Assembly: GCA_002197995.1 (NCBI GenBank) | Contig: NGZR01000006.1 | Location: 2,035,001-2,099,000 of the forward strand | Reading direction: 5' to 3' | DNA: 64,000 bases | Source: Gaeumannomyces sp. JS-464 | Lineage: Eukaryota > Ascomycota > Sordariomycetes > Magnaporthales > Magnaporthaceae | Part shown: positions 24,633 to 33,710 of the stretch, piece by piece | Numbering within the stretch: position 1 is the first letter of the stretch | Layout: each line of letters opens with the position of its first letter | Made by a program: the position numbers and the translations under genes | Notes under the pieces: generated by a model | Seen by the model: only the letters and a program-made list of their open reading frames with translations | Databases searched by the model: none | Told to the model about the DNA's origin: nothing

Positions 24633-24641
24633 CCTTTTATA
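24633..24641 (-). promoter_or_regulatory. TATA box of the secreted six-Cys gene
   Basis: On the minus strand it reads TATAAAAGG, about 160 bp before the ATG at 24474. The paralogue at 30451-31125 has a TATA-like element at nearly the same distance. Confidence 0.6.
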
Positions 24642-24649
24642 CCCGAGAA

Positions 24650-26002
24650 GTTACGGCGTGACTGTCACCCATACTGCCCTCCCGTCGATGCAAGAGCGGC
24701 TGCCTCCTTCAGGTATGTCTCGTATTGTTGCCGCTTCGGGAAAGAATCCAACGTCACCTGCACTTTCCAGCCGCTCGTCGTGGCGAAGGCCCTAACTGCT
24801 GCCGTCGAGGCTGTCTGGCAATCCCAAGGTGGCTTACGGCTGATTCCTGCATTTTCGCCAAGGCATAAAACAGTCCAGCTTCCCTGGTTCGCCCAGCTAC
24901 GTCACGGATGGGTCGGGGATGACATGGAAGTCACATCAGCAAGGGCGTGATTCTCAGCCCCGAACCTGCCCCGGGCTCTCCCACCTCTACATAGCTAGGT
25001 AGGCAGCAGGTGAGGTCGCGTGTTCTTGATTCAGCACCGCAGAAACGACCAACCCGAGGTATATTTTGGCTTTCTATTTTCTCTGCGCCACAAAGGTGCA
25101 GTTGACTACGTGGTAGCCCGGCAGATAGCCTAGCGCCCGAAGCTAGACGAGCGTGCTAGCGGGATGCCGAAAATAAACACCACGAGACGAAAAAGAATAG
25201 GGCACTGGGGTCAAGACGCTAAAACGCAGCCGTTCGGGGCGGTGCGCCGACATCCGGAGCCACACCTTTGGAGCTAAAGCTTGGAGTTGGTCCTGCCTGG
25301 ACGCCCATTCGCCGGCCGACACATGTTCGAAGCGTTGCTGAGCCACTGTTGGCGCATGCCCACCCACATACACGGTAGATGCAAAACGGCCTGCATGATT
25401 ACCCCAGCCCCGAACCCAGCTCCGGCTTGGTCTCGCTCGGGGGAGGGGCATGCGGGAGCGGGAAAGGGTCTGAATACGACGCATGGCTGAATGGTCACAT
25501 CATCCAGGAGATTTTCCACACTCAACTGCGACAGCTGGAGAGGCATCGCCAGCTGAGAGTGGTGGGGTCTCGTGACTGCGTCTCGTATTACCTTGGGCAA
25601 GGAAATACGTAAGAGAAGCATAAGGCCAGGATGGCGCACTGCAGCTATCGGAGCCATTTAGGCGGGGACGACTTCGTATTGAGAGAGGGGCTGGTTCCCA
25701 TGACCGATAGTCGACGGCTTCCGTCCCTCCCACTCGCTGCAAAACCCATCGGCGGGCCGGCACTCGGAGCTCTGGTGAGGGTGGGGAGATCGGGATTGCC
25801 CCCTGACGCCATAAGCTGACGGATGGCCCAACGGCGCACCTTTCTAGGCCCAGCTGAGCTCGCGGTGCTGCATGAATCCATCCAGCGGGGAGGCTAGTGA
25901 CAGAGGCCCTGGATTGGACAGCTGAGCGCCACGGCTAATCGGTTAAATACCTGAGCTCAGCTCTACAGTTCGTCGAAGCCAAAATGTGGATCGACCACGA
26001 AA
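24650..26002. other. Intergenic, no supportable gene
   Basis: Short overlapping ORFs only. I see nothing that can be named. Confidence 0.5.
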
Positions 26003-26050
26003 CAGGAAAGAAAACAGGAAAGAAAACAGGAAAGAAATAGGAAAGACCAG
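26003..26050. repeat. 12-bp minisatellite, four units
   Basis: Units of the type CAGGAAAGAAAA start at 26003, 26015, 26027 and 26039 (the last begins with T). Confidence 0.9.
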
Positions 26051-26292
26051 GATATGTTCTGACAACGTAAGCTGCAGCTGGTTCTAGCAAACCTACTCAT
26101 CGCGGCCACCCACGTGCCGCAAACAGCTCCTCGCAAGGCTAAGAGTTTTTCAGCATTTGGGAGCTGCCTCACAGCAGAATTCCAAGCCAGCGCTCTCCAA
26201 AATGTCACCAATGCGTCCTCAGACTTTTGTAGATTCGCAAAACGATTCGGCCTTTCTAGCACGGGCAGAGTGCCGGCAGTTGTCTCTGTATA

Positions 26293-26796
26293 TTATTTTA
26301 AAGCATGAAAGGAAAGCCAATGTTCCAGCCCGGCAGAGTGTCGGGAGCGGAAAGGCCCCGCTTGCACTACAAGCTCAGGGGTCACTCCTGAGTCTAGGAC
26401 TGCCAGTGGCATGCATGTAGCATATCCTTTTATGACCATCCAGATAGGATCCACTGAGGCTGGTGATGCTACACGAACTGGCTGGTTCGCCACTAAGGTA
26501 CCTTTGCGACCTTCCGCCTCATAGTTCAAGCCATTGGGATTAGCCCCCACCAATTGCACCCTCGAGACCTCCAACCTAAAGTCTCAAGGAACAACACACT
26601 GCCACTGCCAAAATACTTTCTGTGAGCCACCCTTGGCCCCCTGGTACGAAGATTCCGCGGTATGTGGCAAAGGTTCAGAGCGTATCCTGAAAGAAACCGT
26701 CGGGATAAACCACCTTTTCTCCTGCCTCTGAGAGCAGACATATAGATTGACCTGCGGCGTCCCGCCCGCCGCAAAGAACACCTGGTAGTCCTTCAC
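26293..26796 (-). pseudogene. Stop-interrupted ORF of unknown function
   Basis: One minus-strand frame is open from 26796 to 26293 except for a single in-frame TGA at 26584-26586. Before it the text reads KDYQVFFAAGGTPQVNLYVC to WQWQCVVP; after it DFRLEVSRVQLVGANPN to HWLSFHALK. Both halves have protein-like composition rich in aromatic and hydrophobic residues, so they were probably one protein of at least 165 residues. There is no ATG at the 5' end and an upstream stop follows, so an N-terminal exon is missing or lost. It lies head-to-head with the decayed kinase gene at 26924. I do not recognise the family. Confidence 0.4.
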
Positions 26797-26923
26797 CCAC
26801 GGTCACCACAGACAGGCACGCGGCTGTTTCTTTTCGTCAAACAAGACGTGCTGTGTTGCCTCCTTCGCCAATCTTTTTTTTCCATCACCTCGTTGAGTCT
26901 GGGAGCTGGCCAACAAACACACG

Positions 26924-28061
26924 ATGTTGTTTAAACGCTTTGCTAGCCACTGCCGCCTTCCCACGGCCGCCTCACGCCTGGGAATGAGAATGCCGTCCAC
27001 TTTGGTGGGCGCGTCCGGTCGCGTGTACGCCAAGGGCGACGTGCTTCGCCGCGACGAGGGCACCTCCGAGCCTCTCGTCGTCAAAGCCGAGTGAGTGCTC
27101 TGCCACAAAATCTCAAGCCACCCCGGCCGCTTGACCATACCAGCAGCCCACTAACCTTCCACAACCCAGGTCTGGGGGCCAGAGTTTTGTGCTCAAGCAC
27201 GTGTATCCTTCTCATGTCTACAACAACTGCCGAGATCTCGCGGCTGAGCTTGCATGCTCCCGCCGCCTCCGAATGCACGTGGACCACATCCAATACGAGC
27301 CCATCCTGGTCTACCCGTTCTTCAGGACCACTCTCCTCGACTTACTCGAGCAGGACTTCCCGAGTTCGAGCGACTTAAGATCGTACGGGCCGTCGCAGAA
27401 GGGATCCAGGAGATGCACAGAAATAACTGGACTCATCTTGGTATGCCCGTCCCGCAGCGTGAGGAGACGATCCACCTTTGCCGAAGCGAGAACTAACCAC
27501 GGGCCGCAAAAATATATCAATCCCGCCAACATCCTGGTCGACTGGACCTGCGACGGCAACGCCGCGAAGCTGAGAATGGGCGGGCTGCTATACGGCCCAG
27601 ACCCCGTCGGGACGCTTGAATGGCGAAGCCCCGAGGCTCTGGCCGGCAAGGGGTTGACAAAGCCGTCTGACATCTACTCGTTTGGCCTCGCCGTGCTCTT
27701 TGCTCTTGGCGGCCGTTCATTTCTCGTCATCAAGGGCCCTGAACAGCTGCTCGCGAACGGGGGGATGGACAAGATATGCCCGGAGCACGAGATCCTTCTC
27801 CGGCACTTTGCCTTCTTTGGCCCGGACGAGGGGCTGTTCAAGGTGATCGACGACGAAGAGTGGTGCCGGCATTTGAAGGGAGCCTCGGATCATTCGCAGC
27901 GGGAGTTGGAGGAAAATCCCATGTTGAGCTTCCAGTTTTGGGGGCAGCAGCTCGACGCTACGGCACATACCATGCTTACCGGAATGCTGAAGATGGACCC
28001 AGCGGCCGGGATAACGATAGATCAAGTTTTGAAAAGTCCATGGTGGCAAGAGAAGGAATAG
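26924..28061 (+). pseudogene. Decayed protein-kinase-like gene
   Basis: Exon 1 (26924-27090) begins MLFKRFASHCRLPTAASRLG, and a 79-bp intron (27091-27169) splices cleanly into SGGQSFVLKHVYP. Kinase-fold landmarks follow: LVYPFFRTTLLDLLEQDFP, a helix FERLKIVRAVAEGIQEMHRNN, INPANILVDW (a catalytic-loop counterpart of D-x-K-P-A-N), EWRSPEALAGKGLTKPSDIY and SFGLAVLF, and TIDQVLKSPWWQ at the C-terminus. Lesions: a one-base deletion at about 27360; loss of the acceptor AG of an intron starting at 27441 (branch CTAAC at 27493 remains); Asn instead of the catalytic-loop Lys; and no DFG, the region reading AKLRMGGLLYG. Because the lesions compensate, an ORF still runs from 27189 to 28061 across the damaged segment. 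The layout resembles a fungal kinase-domain family ending in a DQVL.HPWWQ motif; this is from memory. Confidence 0.75.
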
Positions 28062-28257
28062 ATCAATGTATCCGGGTTCCTACTGGCGAAGCTGCCGGAG
28101 CTGGAACTTTGGAAAAGTAAAAAAAAAAAACATCACGTCTTCTGTGTGTCTTTTTTTCCCTGTTCCCAGTTAATTCCCTGTTATTAGCTGGCCTGCTTAT
28201 TATCATCTTTGGTCTAAAGGGAAAAACTTACCGCAAGATCGCCTTGGCAATATTATT

Positions 28258-29304
28258 GAGGCTCTTCCCGGCCACCCACCCTTTTTGCTCCGGCACCCAC
28301 CCCCACCCCGATATCGGTGCCCATGGACTTTCTATGGCGCACCCACACAAACGAACATAGGCTTCAATGCAGGCAGGGGCTCAATCAACAGGAGGGAAGG
28401 AAATAGAAGTTATCGCCACGAGCAATTTATTAATAAACGATCAAAAACGCGGTGTTGAACCGCCAAATTACATAGGAAAAGTGCAGGGGCACGGCGTTGA
28501 GGCCGTCTATCTAGGGCTACAAAGGGGCCTAGGGACTCGCAAAGGGATCAAAAAACTCGCCAGAGGCCGGCGCAGGCGCTGAAGAGGGCGTGGAGGCCCT
28601 CCCGGCCAGCCTTAAAGGTAGGGCGGCCGGCGTTGAGGGTAGGGGAGTGCCGAGGGTAAGGATTGGATCCTCGTCAGCCTCGTCGGCCTCGTCACGTGCA
28701 TTTAAGGAGGCGCCCAGTTCGCGTTGGGAGTAATCCCGCCTTGCGCTGGCCCGTATACCCGTGCGGGCGCGGGTGCGAGGCCCTGCCGCCGGCGCCTCGT
28801 TGCTGAAGGGGCCAGTCCCTCGAGGCTGGCCCTTTTTGACCCCAACCGGCTCTGTAACCCGCAACAGAGGATCCTCCGCGAGGCAGTTGCCCGCGTGCAG
28901 CCAAAAGCTATCGACGGCGGCGATCTGCAGGCCAGGCGCCTGCGGATCGCGTTGCTGAGCTTTATGCAGCGCAATAAGCTCGTGGGGACAGGGCAGGCCG
29001 TCCCAGTGCGTTGGAGGGTCCGGGGCTTGATCGAAGGCTTCAGTAGCCTCGCCGGGAATCGAACCCGTAGCCTCGCCGGCGCTGGAGTCGTCGCTAGAGA
29101 TGATGATAGCTTCGTTTCCGTCCATCGCGGTGGTTGTTGTTGTTATGCGGGGAAATTGATTGCCAATGGGCCAAAATGCGCGAAAATTGAAATTCCCTGC
29201 AAAATTGCGGTGTTCCGACACCGGAAAACACAGGGGCCGCACAGGCTAAAAGTGGGTCGGGGTGGGTGCGGGAGCAAAAAGGGTGGGTGGCCGGGAAGAG
29301 CCTC
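28258..29304. mobile_element. Inverted-repeat-bounded element (putative, about 1.05 kb)
   Basis: The left arm 28258-28310 and right arm 29254-29304 are near-perfect inverted copies of about 51 bp, sharing GAGGCTCTTCCCGGCCACCC, a run of T, and GCTCC.GCACCCACCCC. Weaker inverted similarity continues outward to roughly 28190 and 29365. The interior holds one minus-strand ORF (28529-29125). No transposase motif is visible, and I cannot find a convincing target-site duplication. It could be a non-autonomous DNA transposon, or an inverted duplication of another repeat. Confidence 0.5.
28529..29125 (-). CDS. Acidic, disordered protein inside the inverted repeats (198 aa)
   Basis: ATG 29125 gives MDGNEAIIISSDDSSAGEAT and a largely hydrophilic, Pro/Ala/Glu-rich sequence. 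A more ordered patch is HWDGLPCPHELIALHKAQQ followed by VDSFWLHAGNCLAEDPLL. A basic segment RTRARTGIRASARRDYSQRE precedes an acidic run DEADEADEDP, and the end is GEFFDPFASP. The start IIISSDD resembles a SUMO-interacting motif (hydrophobic run next to Ser/Asp), but this is only a pattern match. The frame stays open upstream to a GTG at 29242. No transposase, nuclease or zinc-knuckle motif is seen. Its position between the inverted repeats suggests it belongs to the element. Confidence 0.5.
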   Translation of the reverse strand: MDGNEAIIISSDDSSAGEATGSIPGEATEAFDQAPDPPTHWDGLPCPHELIALHKAQQRDPQAPGLQIAAVDSFWLHAGNCLAEDPLLRVTEPVGVKKGQPRGTGPFSNEAPAAGPRTRARTGIRASARRDYSQRELGASLNARDEADEADEDPILTLGTPLPSTPAALPLRLAGRASTPSSAPAPASGEFFDPFASP

Positions 29305-29490
29305 ATATTATTGGGCAGCTTGCCCTTTTCTCTTTTCAACGCCTTTATCAGGCCGTTCATCTCCTTAGAACACATAAAAATCCGCCTCCAGGCCTCGGTC
29401 TGGGTCGCCCATCCTGTCTCAATGCGGCGGCGGCCCACGTAAATAGCCCGGTAAATAGCATGGGCGAAGATCGGCATGGTGGCAGCGAGG
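29305..29490 (-). other. Short coding-like remnant right of the inverted repeat
   Basis: The minus strand reads IYRAIYVGRRRIETGWATQ and MCSKEMNGLIKALKREKGK before running into the right inverted-repeat arm. The composition is protein-like, and it may be part of the same or a parent element. I do not recognise it. Confidence 0.3.
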
Positions 29491-29560
29491 GCGCAGCAAG
29501 GGGCAGCAAGGGGCAGCAGGGGGCAGCAAGGGGCAGCAGGGGGCAGCAGGGGGCGGCAAG
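29491..29560. repeat. 10-bp minisatellite, seven units
   Basis: Seven consecutive decamers of the form GGGCAGCAAG / GGGCAGCAGG fill 29491-29560 exactly. Confidence 0.95.
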
Positions 29561-29754
29561 AAGCAAGCAGCGAAAGGCCCATCCGTCATTCCTACATCAA
29601 ACAGCAACAACCGTAACATAACTCGCCTGGCCTATAAACAAATAACAATCAATACCAGTCGGTACCGAGCCAGCTAACACTAAAATAATTGCTATTATAA
29701 ATATCTTCGCCATCATCATCGCCCGCCGTCCTCACGGCCCACACCGAGAGACTG

Positions 29755-29888
29755 CCGCTTCTTCTTTTTCGTTTTTTTTTTTCTGTTTTTTATTCGATTT
29801 TTTATTCCGGGCTGTTTCTTCTGGGCTCTCGCTGGGCCTTGTTTTTGCCTCATTTTTGTTTTTCGTGTGTTTTTGTCTGCCGTTTTTC

Positions 29889-29926
<38 letters not shown>

Positions 29927-30175
29927 TCTGTCTTATTCGATGTTTGTTTCCGTCTTTGTTCTGGCGTTTTTTGTTTTTGTTTTCCTTCTCTAATTATGTC
30001 TGGTTTTCGTTGTTTTTTTGCTGGGGCTTTTTTTTGCCTCATGTTTTATTTGGTGTTTCCGTCTGGTGCTTTTGCTTTCTTTCTGTTCTGTTTTCCTGTT
30101 CTGTTTTCCTGTTCTGTTTCCTGTTCTGTTTTCCTGTTCTGTTTCTACTGCTTTTTCCCTAGTTCGACCGTGCTG
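29755..30175. repeat. T-rich polypyrimidine tract with a 13-bp minisatellite
   Basis: The plus strand is strongly T-rich for about 400 bp, with T-runs at 29889-29919. At 30083-30145 five units of 12-13 bp (CTGTTCTGTTTTC) stand in tandem. Long open frames on both strands here are low-complexity artefacts (Phe/Cys on one side, Lys on the other). Confidence 0.85.
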
Positions 30176-30450
30176 TGTTGTTGCGTCTGTCTGAAAAGTA
30201 GACAACGTTTTGCCATAGCAGCGCAATGGCTGATCTGTTTTTACCCCACGTCGTGGTTCAAGAAACGTCGCCATTTCTACGGGACATAGAAGGATAGTAC
30301 TCAGTTGGCGTGAAATGTTGACGACATCGGCAGGACAAGTTTTGCCGTAAATCTTTACAGATTCCAGCAACCCCAGATCAAATCCCACCATCCTGTTCTC
30401 CCCTTGCCCCGGGCGGTCTCTAGCGTTGTTCCGGCCGTGAATAGCACCAA

Positions 30451-31125
30451 TCAATAGTTGGCCGGCACGCAGTACGGGCTTCCGTTGTGAGGGTCGAACG
30501 TGCACTTGTGATAGGGGGCGCAGGTCCCGGCGTACTGCATTGGCGTCGTGAATGAGGCAAGGTCAGCAGATGTTACCAGAGATTTGAATTAACAAATGGA
30601 GTGTCCCAACATCAGGAAACGCATTGCTTACCTCCCAAACCCCCCGCACGTTGCACACCTTCCAGCCGTCGGCGCCAGTCTTGGGGTTCTTGGCACACGC
30701 GTACGTAGCCGCTTGCAACCATAGATTGGCGGGAGACCGCCCGTCGGGGCGGCGGTCGGCTGGCCGGCAGAAGTGGGACCAGCGGAGGACGGCGGAGACG
30801 TCATGTCGGTGGTGGAAGGGCTGGCGGTCGGCTCAGAGGTCGGGGAGGCCGTGCCGTCCGAGGTCGGGGAGGTCATCGTATCCGAGGTGACGTCGGTGGT
30901 GGCCGTGGGCTCCATGGTAGCATCGCCGGAGGTCGAGGCCGTGGGGGTCATGGTCATTTCAGTTGTCCTGTCACCGGTGGCTGTGGGGGCCACCGTCACA
31001 TTTGCAGTGCTGTCGCCGGTAGCCGTGGAGGCTGAAGTGGTGGTGTTGGTGGAAGCCGACAGGTCGGCGAGGGGCGCCGCCAGGGTACCAACCATGAGGG
31101 CCAGGAAGATTGCTGTCACCTTCAT
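30451..31125 (-). CDS. Mucin-stalked paralogue of the six-Cys secreted protein, with a frame break
   Basis: Exon 1 (30632-31125) starts MKVTAIFLALMVGTLAAPLA, a signal peptide like that of the gene at 24128. About 105 residues of Thr/Ser/Pro/Ala-rich, probably O-glycosylated sequence follow. Near 30712 a one-base shift is needed to pass from PPIYGC into ATYACAKNPKTGADGWKVC. A 97-bp intron (30535-30631, donor GTAAGC, acceptor TGCAG) joins exon 2 (30451-30534), which reads YAGTCAPYHKC, then NGSPYCVPANY. Intron position and phase are identical to the paralogue, so the relationship is certain. The break is either a real 1-nt deletion or a sequence error; without it the six-cysteine set is complete. 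As written the protein would end in an unrelated tail. Confidence 0.82.
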
Positions 31126-31284
31126 CTTGTTGGGCTAAATTGCTGTACGGGCGATGATGTGGGTTTGGACAAGGATTGTAGAGGAAATTCTAGCTCCCTT
31201 GAGATGACTGCGCTGGCTATTCGGCTCGGGTTCTGGATGATGAGAGATGGAGATGGAGATTTGGATTAGAGACAGTCGAGCCTC

Positions 31285-31292
31285 CCTTTATA
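31285..31292 (-). promoter_or_regulatory. TATA-like box of the mucin-stalked secreted gene
   Basis: On the minus strand it reads ATATAAAG, about 165 bp before the ATG at 31125, mirroring the paralogue. Confidence 0.5.
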
Positions 31293-31299
31293 TCCAATA

Positions 31300-32249
31300 C
31301 TGGAGGACTTGTGGACTCGTTGCATCTATAGAGCGTCTTGAGCTGACGTTCTCAGTGCCGTGGGCTATCTCCAGCATACTGCTTCTTTCCCTTCGGCCCT
31401 GTTGCAGATCCATGGCCTGGCTGACCGCACAGCATCAGCTCTCCGGCAAAGGCGAGTGGCTGACGGTCCGCTACTGTAGCCCAGCCGGCGGCCTCTATTT
31501 CTGACCACACCATGCCAAATGGGGATGGCTGCCGCGCGTGTCGGGGATGATGACAAGTTGTTCAGCCTGCGCTGACATGTTAGTTGGCGTATCAAGTGCC
31601 GCGGATGACGTATTTCGCCGAGGGAGCGGGATACGACAGCGTTAGTCTGGTTTATTTCGAGGTGGTTCCCGCCAACAGACAAGCCCCGAGCTGCTGGAAG
31701 TGTTGACAGGATGGATGTTGGCTTAGAAGACCATATCGTGAGGCAAAATCCTTCACGCTACGAACCATGTGGTCAGGGTAATTGCCGGGGGCCAGCTCTG
31801 GACAAGCGGAGACACAACGACGCTGTGGTATGGAGTAAGAAATGATGTACATTTAAGCTGGCAAACGGCGCCGTGCAGAAGCCAAATGTGGAAAGAAATT
31901 GCAATGGATGGGCCAGCGCCAGGGCTGCCACAGCCAGTAATAAGGGCGAAACGGGCTCCCAGAAACTCCAGCACTGGTGGCTGAGCTGAAGGAGACGCTT
32001 ATGGTTTGACAGGTACGACAGATGCAGGACAGAACGCGTCAATTGCGTCGCAGAAGAAAACACAGGAAAACGGACAGAAAATAGATAGGCAAAAAAAAAA
32101 GATGGATAGGCGGGAATAGGGGATGCAAAGAACTGGACGTGGGGGTGCTCGAACGCACGCAGCGCCTGGCCGAGCATAATCCGTCTTCACGTTTGAACGT
32201 TCAGATCGGAGAAAGTGCCAGTCGCGAATAGCCTTACGATGGCGCCAGA
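31300..32249. other. Intergenic, no supportable gene
   Basis: Only short overlapping ORFs and an A-run near 32091. I see nothing to name. Confidence 0.5.
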
Positions 32250-33300
32250 ATGTTGGAAGGCCTCACATGCAACGGGAGAAATGAAGAATCCAGCCCACCG
32301 GAGAAAACACAGCGCGGGACGATAATCTGCTGGTCTCCCCAGGTGTTCGTAGCTGTTGTAGACACTCCATGTCAGGTCGAAGCTGCACACCAATCCACCC
32401 CTATCTTCCGCCATCCCGAGCCTCAAAGCCAGCAAGCCAGCACCAGCATTCCACCACCAGCACTTCACTATGCACCATTCGGTCATGGGGCCCGTTATTA
32501 CCTGGACGATTACGTCCATAAATCGCCGGTGGTCCCTGTGGTATCTGGGCCGCGCATGGGCCCGATGCTCCTTTGGCCGCCGCTGCTTCCGACGGCCTTT
32601 GGGCCGCACATGGTTCCTGTGCCGCCCATGACGCCTGGCCAGCCGATGACGTCTGGCCAGCCAATCCTTCCTGGCCATCCGATGGCCCCGATGATCCCCG
32701 GGCCGCACTACCAGGACGCACCGGACCATCTCCGGCCCACGCCCCGCCCGGCCCCGCGGCAGGACGCCCGCCCTGCCGTTGTCTCTTCCTACCCCACCGC
32801 CGCCATGGAGCGACAGCCCGGCCCTCCCCCGCCCCCGCCCCCGCCATCGAAGCGACGGCCCACCTGGCACTTCTTTTCGGGCCGCCTCGCGGACCCCGAC
32901 AAGCTCTGCGCCCTGTTCCTGCACATGGGGACGCCGACGGGCCCCGGCCGCCAGTCGTTCCCGGCCAGGGCCGAGGTCGCGGCTGGCGACGGCGACGGCA
33001 GCGGCGACCGCGTGGTGCTCCGAGGCACCGCCGTGCTGGCCACCAGCGCGGCCCAGCACGCGGTGCTGCGCGAGCACGGGCGGGCGGCCGAGCTGCGCGA
33101 CGAGTGCGCCGCCATCTCGCTCGACGGCATGGAGGGCTCCACCAGGCCCGAGCTGGGCGTCTACGACGGGAGGACGTTTGGTGTGGTGTGCCGTGGGCGT
33201 GCTGGGTAAGTTTTTTTTTCTTTTTTTCTGGTGGTGCTTCATTTATTCCTGCAGGCTTAGCCGACCCAACTCCCTGGGTTCCCTGACCTCCACATGTTGA
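32250..33300 (+). CDS. Proline-rich protein of unknown function
   Basis: The ORF from ATG 32250 runs to 33209; a GTAAGT donor at 33206 and a TGCAG acceptor at 33254 (49-bp intron) would replace the stop with a short tail ending SLTSTC and TGA at 33300. The N-terminal 200 residues are Pro/Met/Gly-rich (MVPVPPMTPGQPMTSGQPIL, then nine prolines). The C-terminal 110 residues look folded: TWHFFSGRLADPDKLCALF, then VVLRGTAVLATSAAQHAVL and YDGRTFGVV. FFSGRLADP vaguely recalls the FxYGTL start of AIG2/gamma-glutamylcyclotransferase-like proteins, but the rest does not confirm it. The true start could be one of several internal Met codons, since the first 50 codons have poorer codon bias. Confidence 0.5.
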
Positions 33301-33710
33301 CTGACGTTGCTTGACCCCGTTTTTTAGCCAATCAGAGCCTCCCAGCGATGCCGACCCCGCGTTTTCAGACTCGGCAAGCCCCAGGCAACCCCCACCAGCA
33401 CCAGCACCACCGCTAGCTCGGGCTCCAGCGGCAGCTGCTGGCAGAACTGAGCCGGCATGATTTGGCTTGGCTGATGGGGTGCCGCGGTTGAGGGAGGAGA
33501 GCCGAGAGGGGCGCCCCGGCCCTTACAGTGTACAATGTGTAAATCTAGCGTTTCGTGTATGCGTTTTGCTTGTCCGTTTCTTGCCAATACTTTGCCTAGA
33601 CTTTGCAATTGTACATGCCTACCATTCCGTGATCGGCCTGCTCAGAAAATACCAAGGTCAAGCCGTGGGTTTTGATAAAGGACGCCATCTCCTTGAGTGG
33701 TCCAACGTCA

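Noticed and set aside
29040..29095. tRNA-like T arm and B-box (GGTTCGATTCC on the minus strand) inside the 28529-29125 ORF
   Set aside because: No acceptor, D or anticodon arm can be drawn. The text is explained by a 13-bp direct repeat (GGCGAGGCTAC) around it that encodes GEAT twice.
29716..30289. Long Phe/Cys- and Lys-rich ORFs
   Set aside because: Direct product of the T-rich tract and the 13-bp repeat; no protein character.
32187..33242. 351-codon minus-strand ORF
   Set aside because: Arg/His/Gly-rich shadow opposite the proline-rich plus-strand gene.
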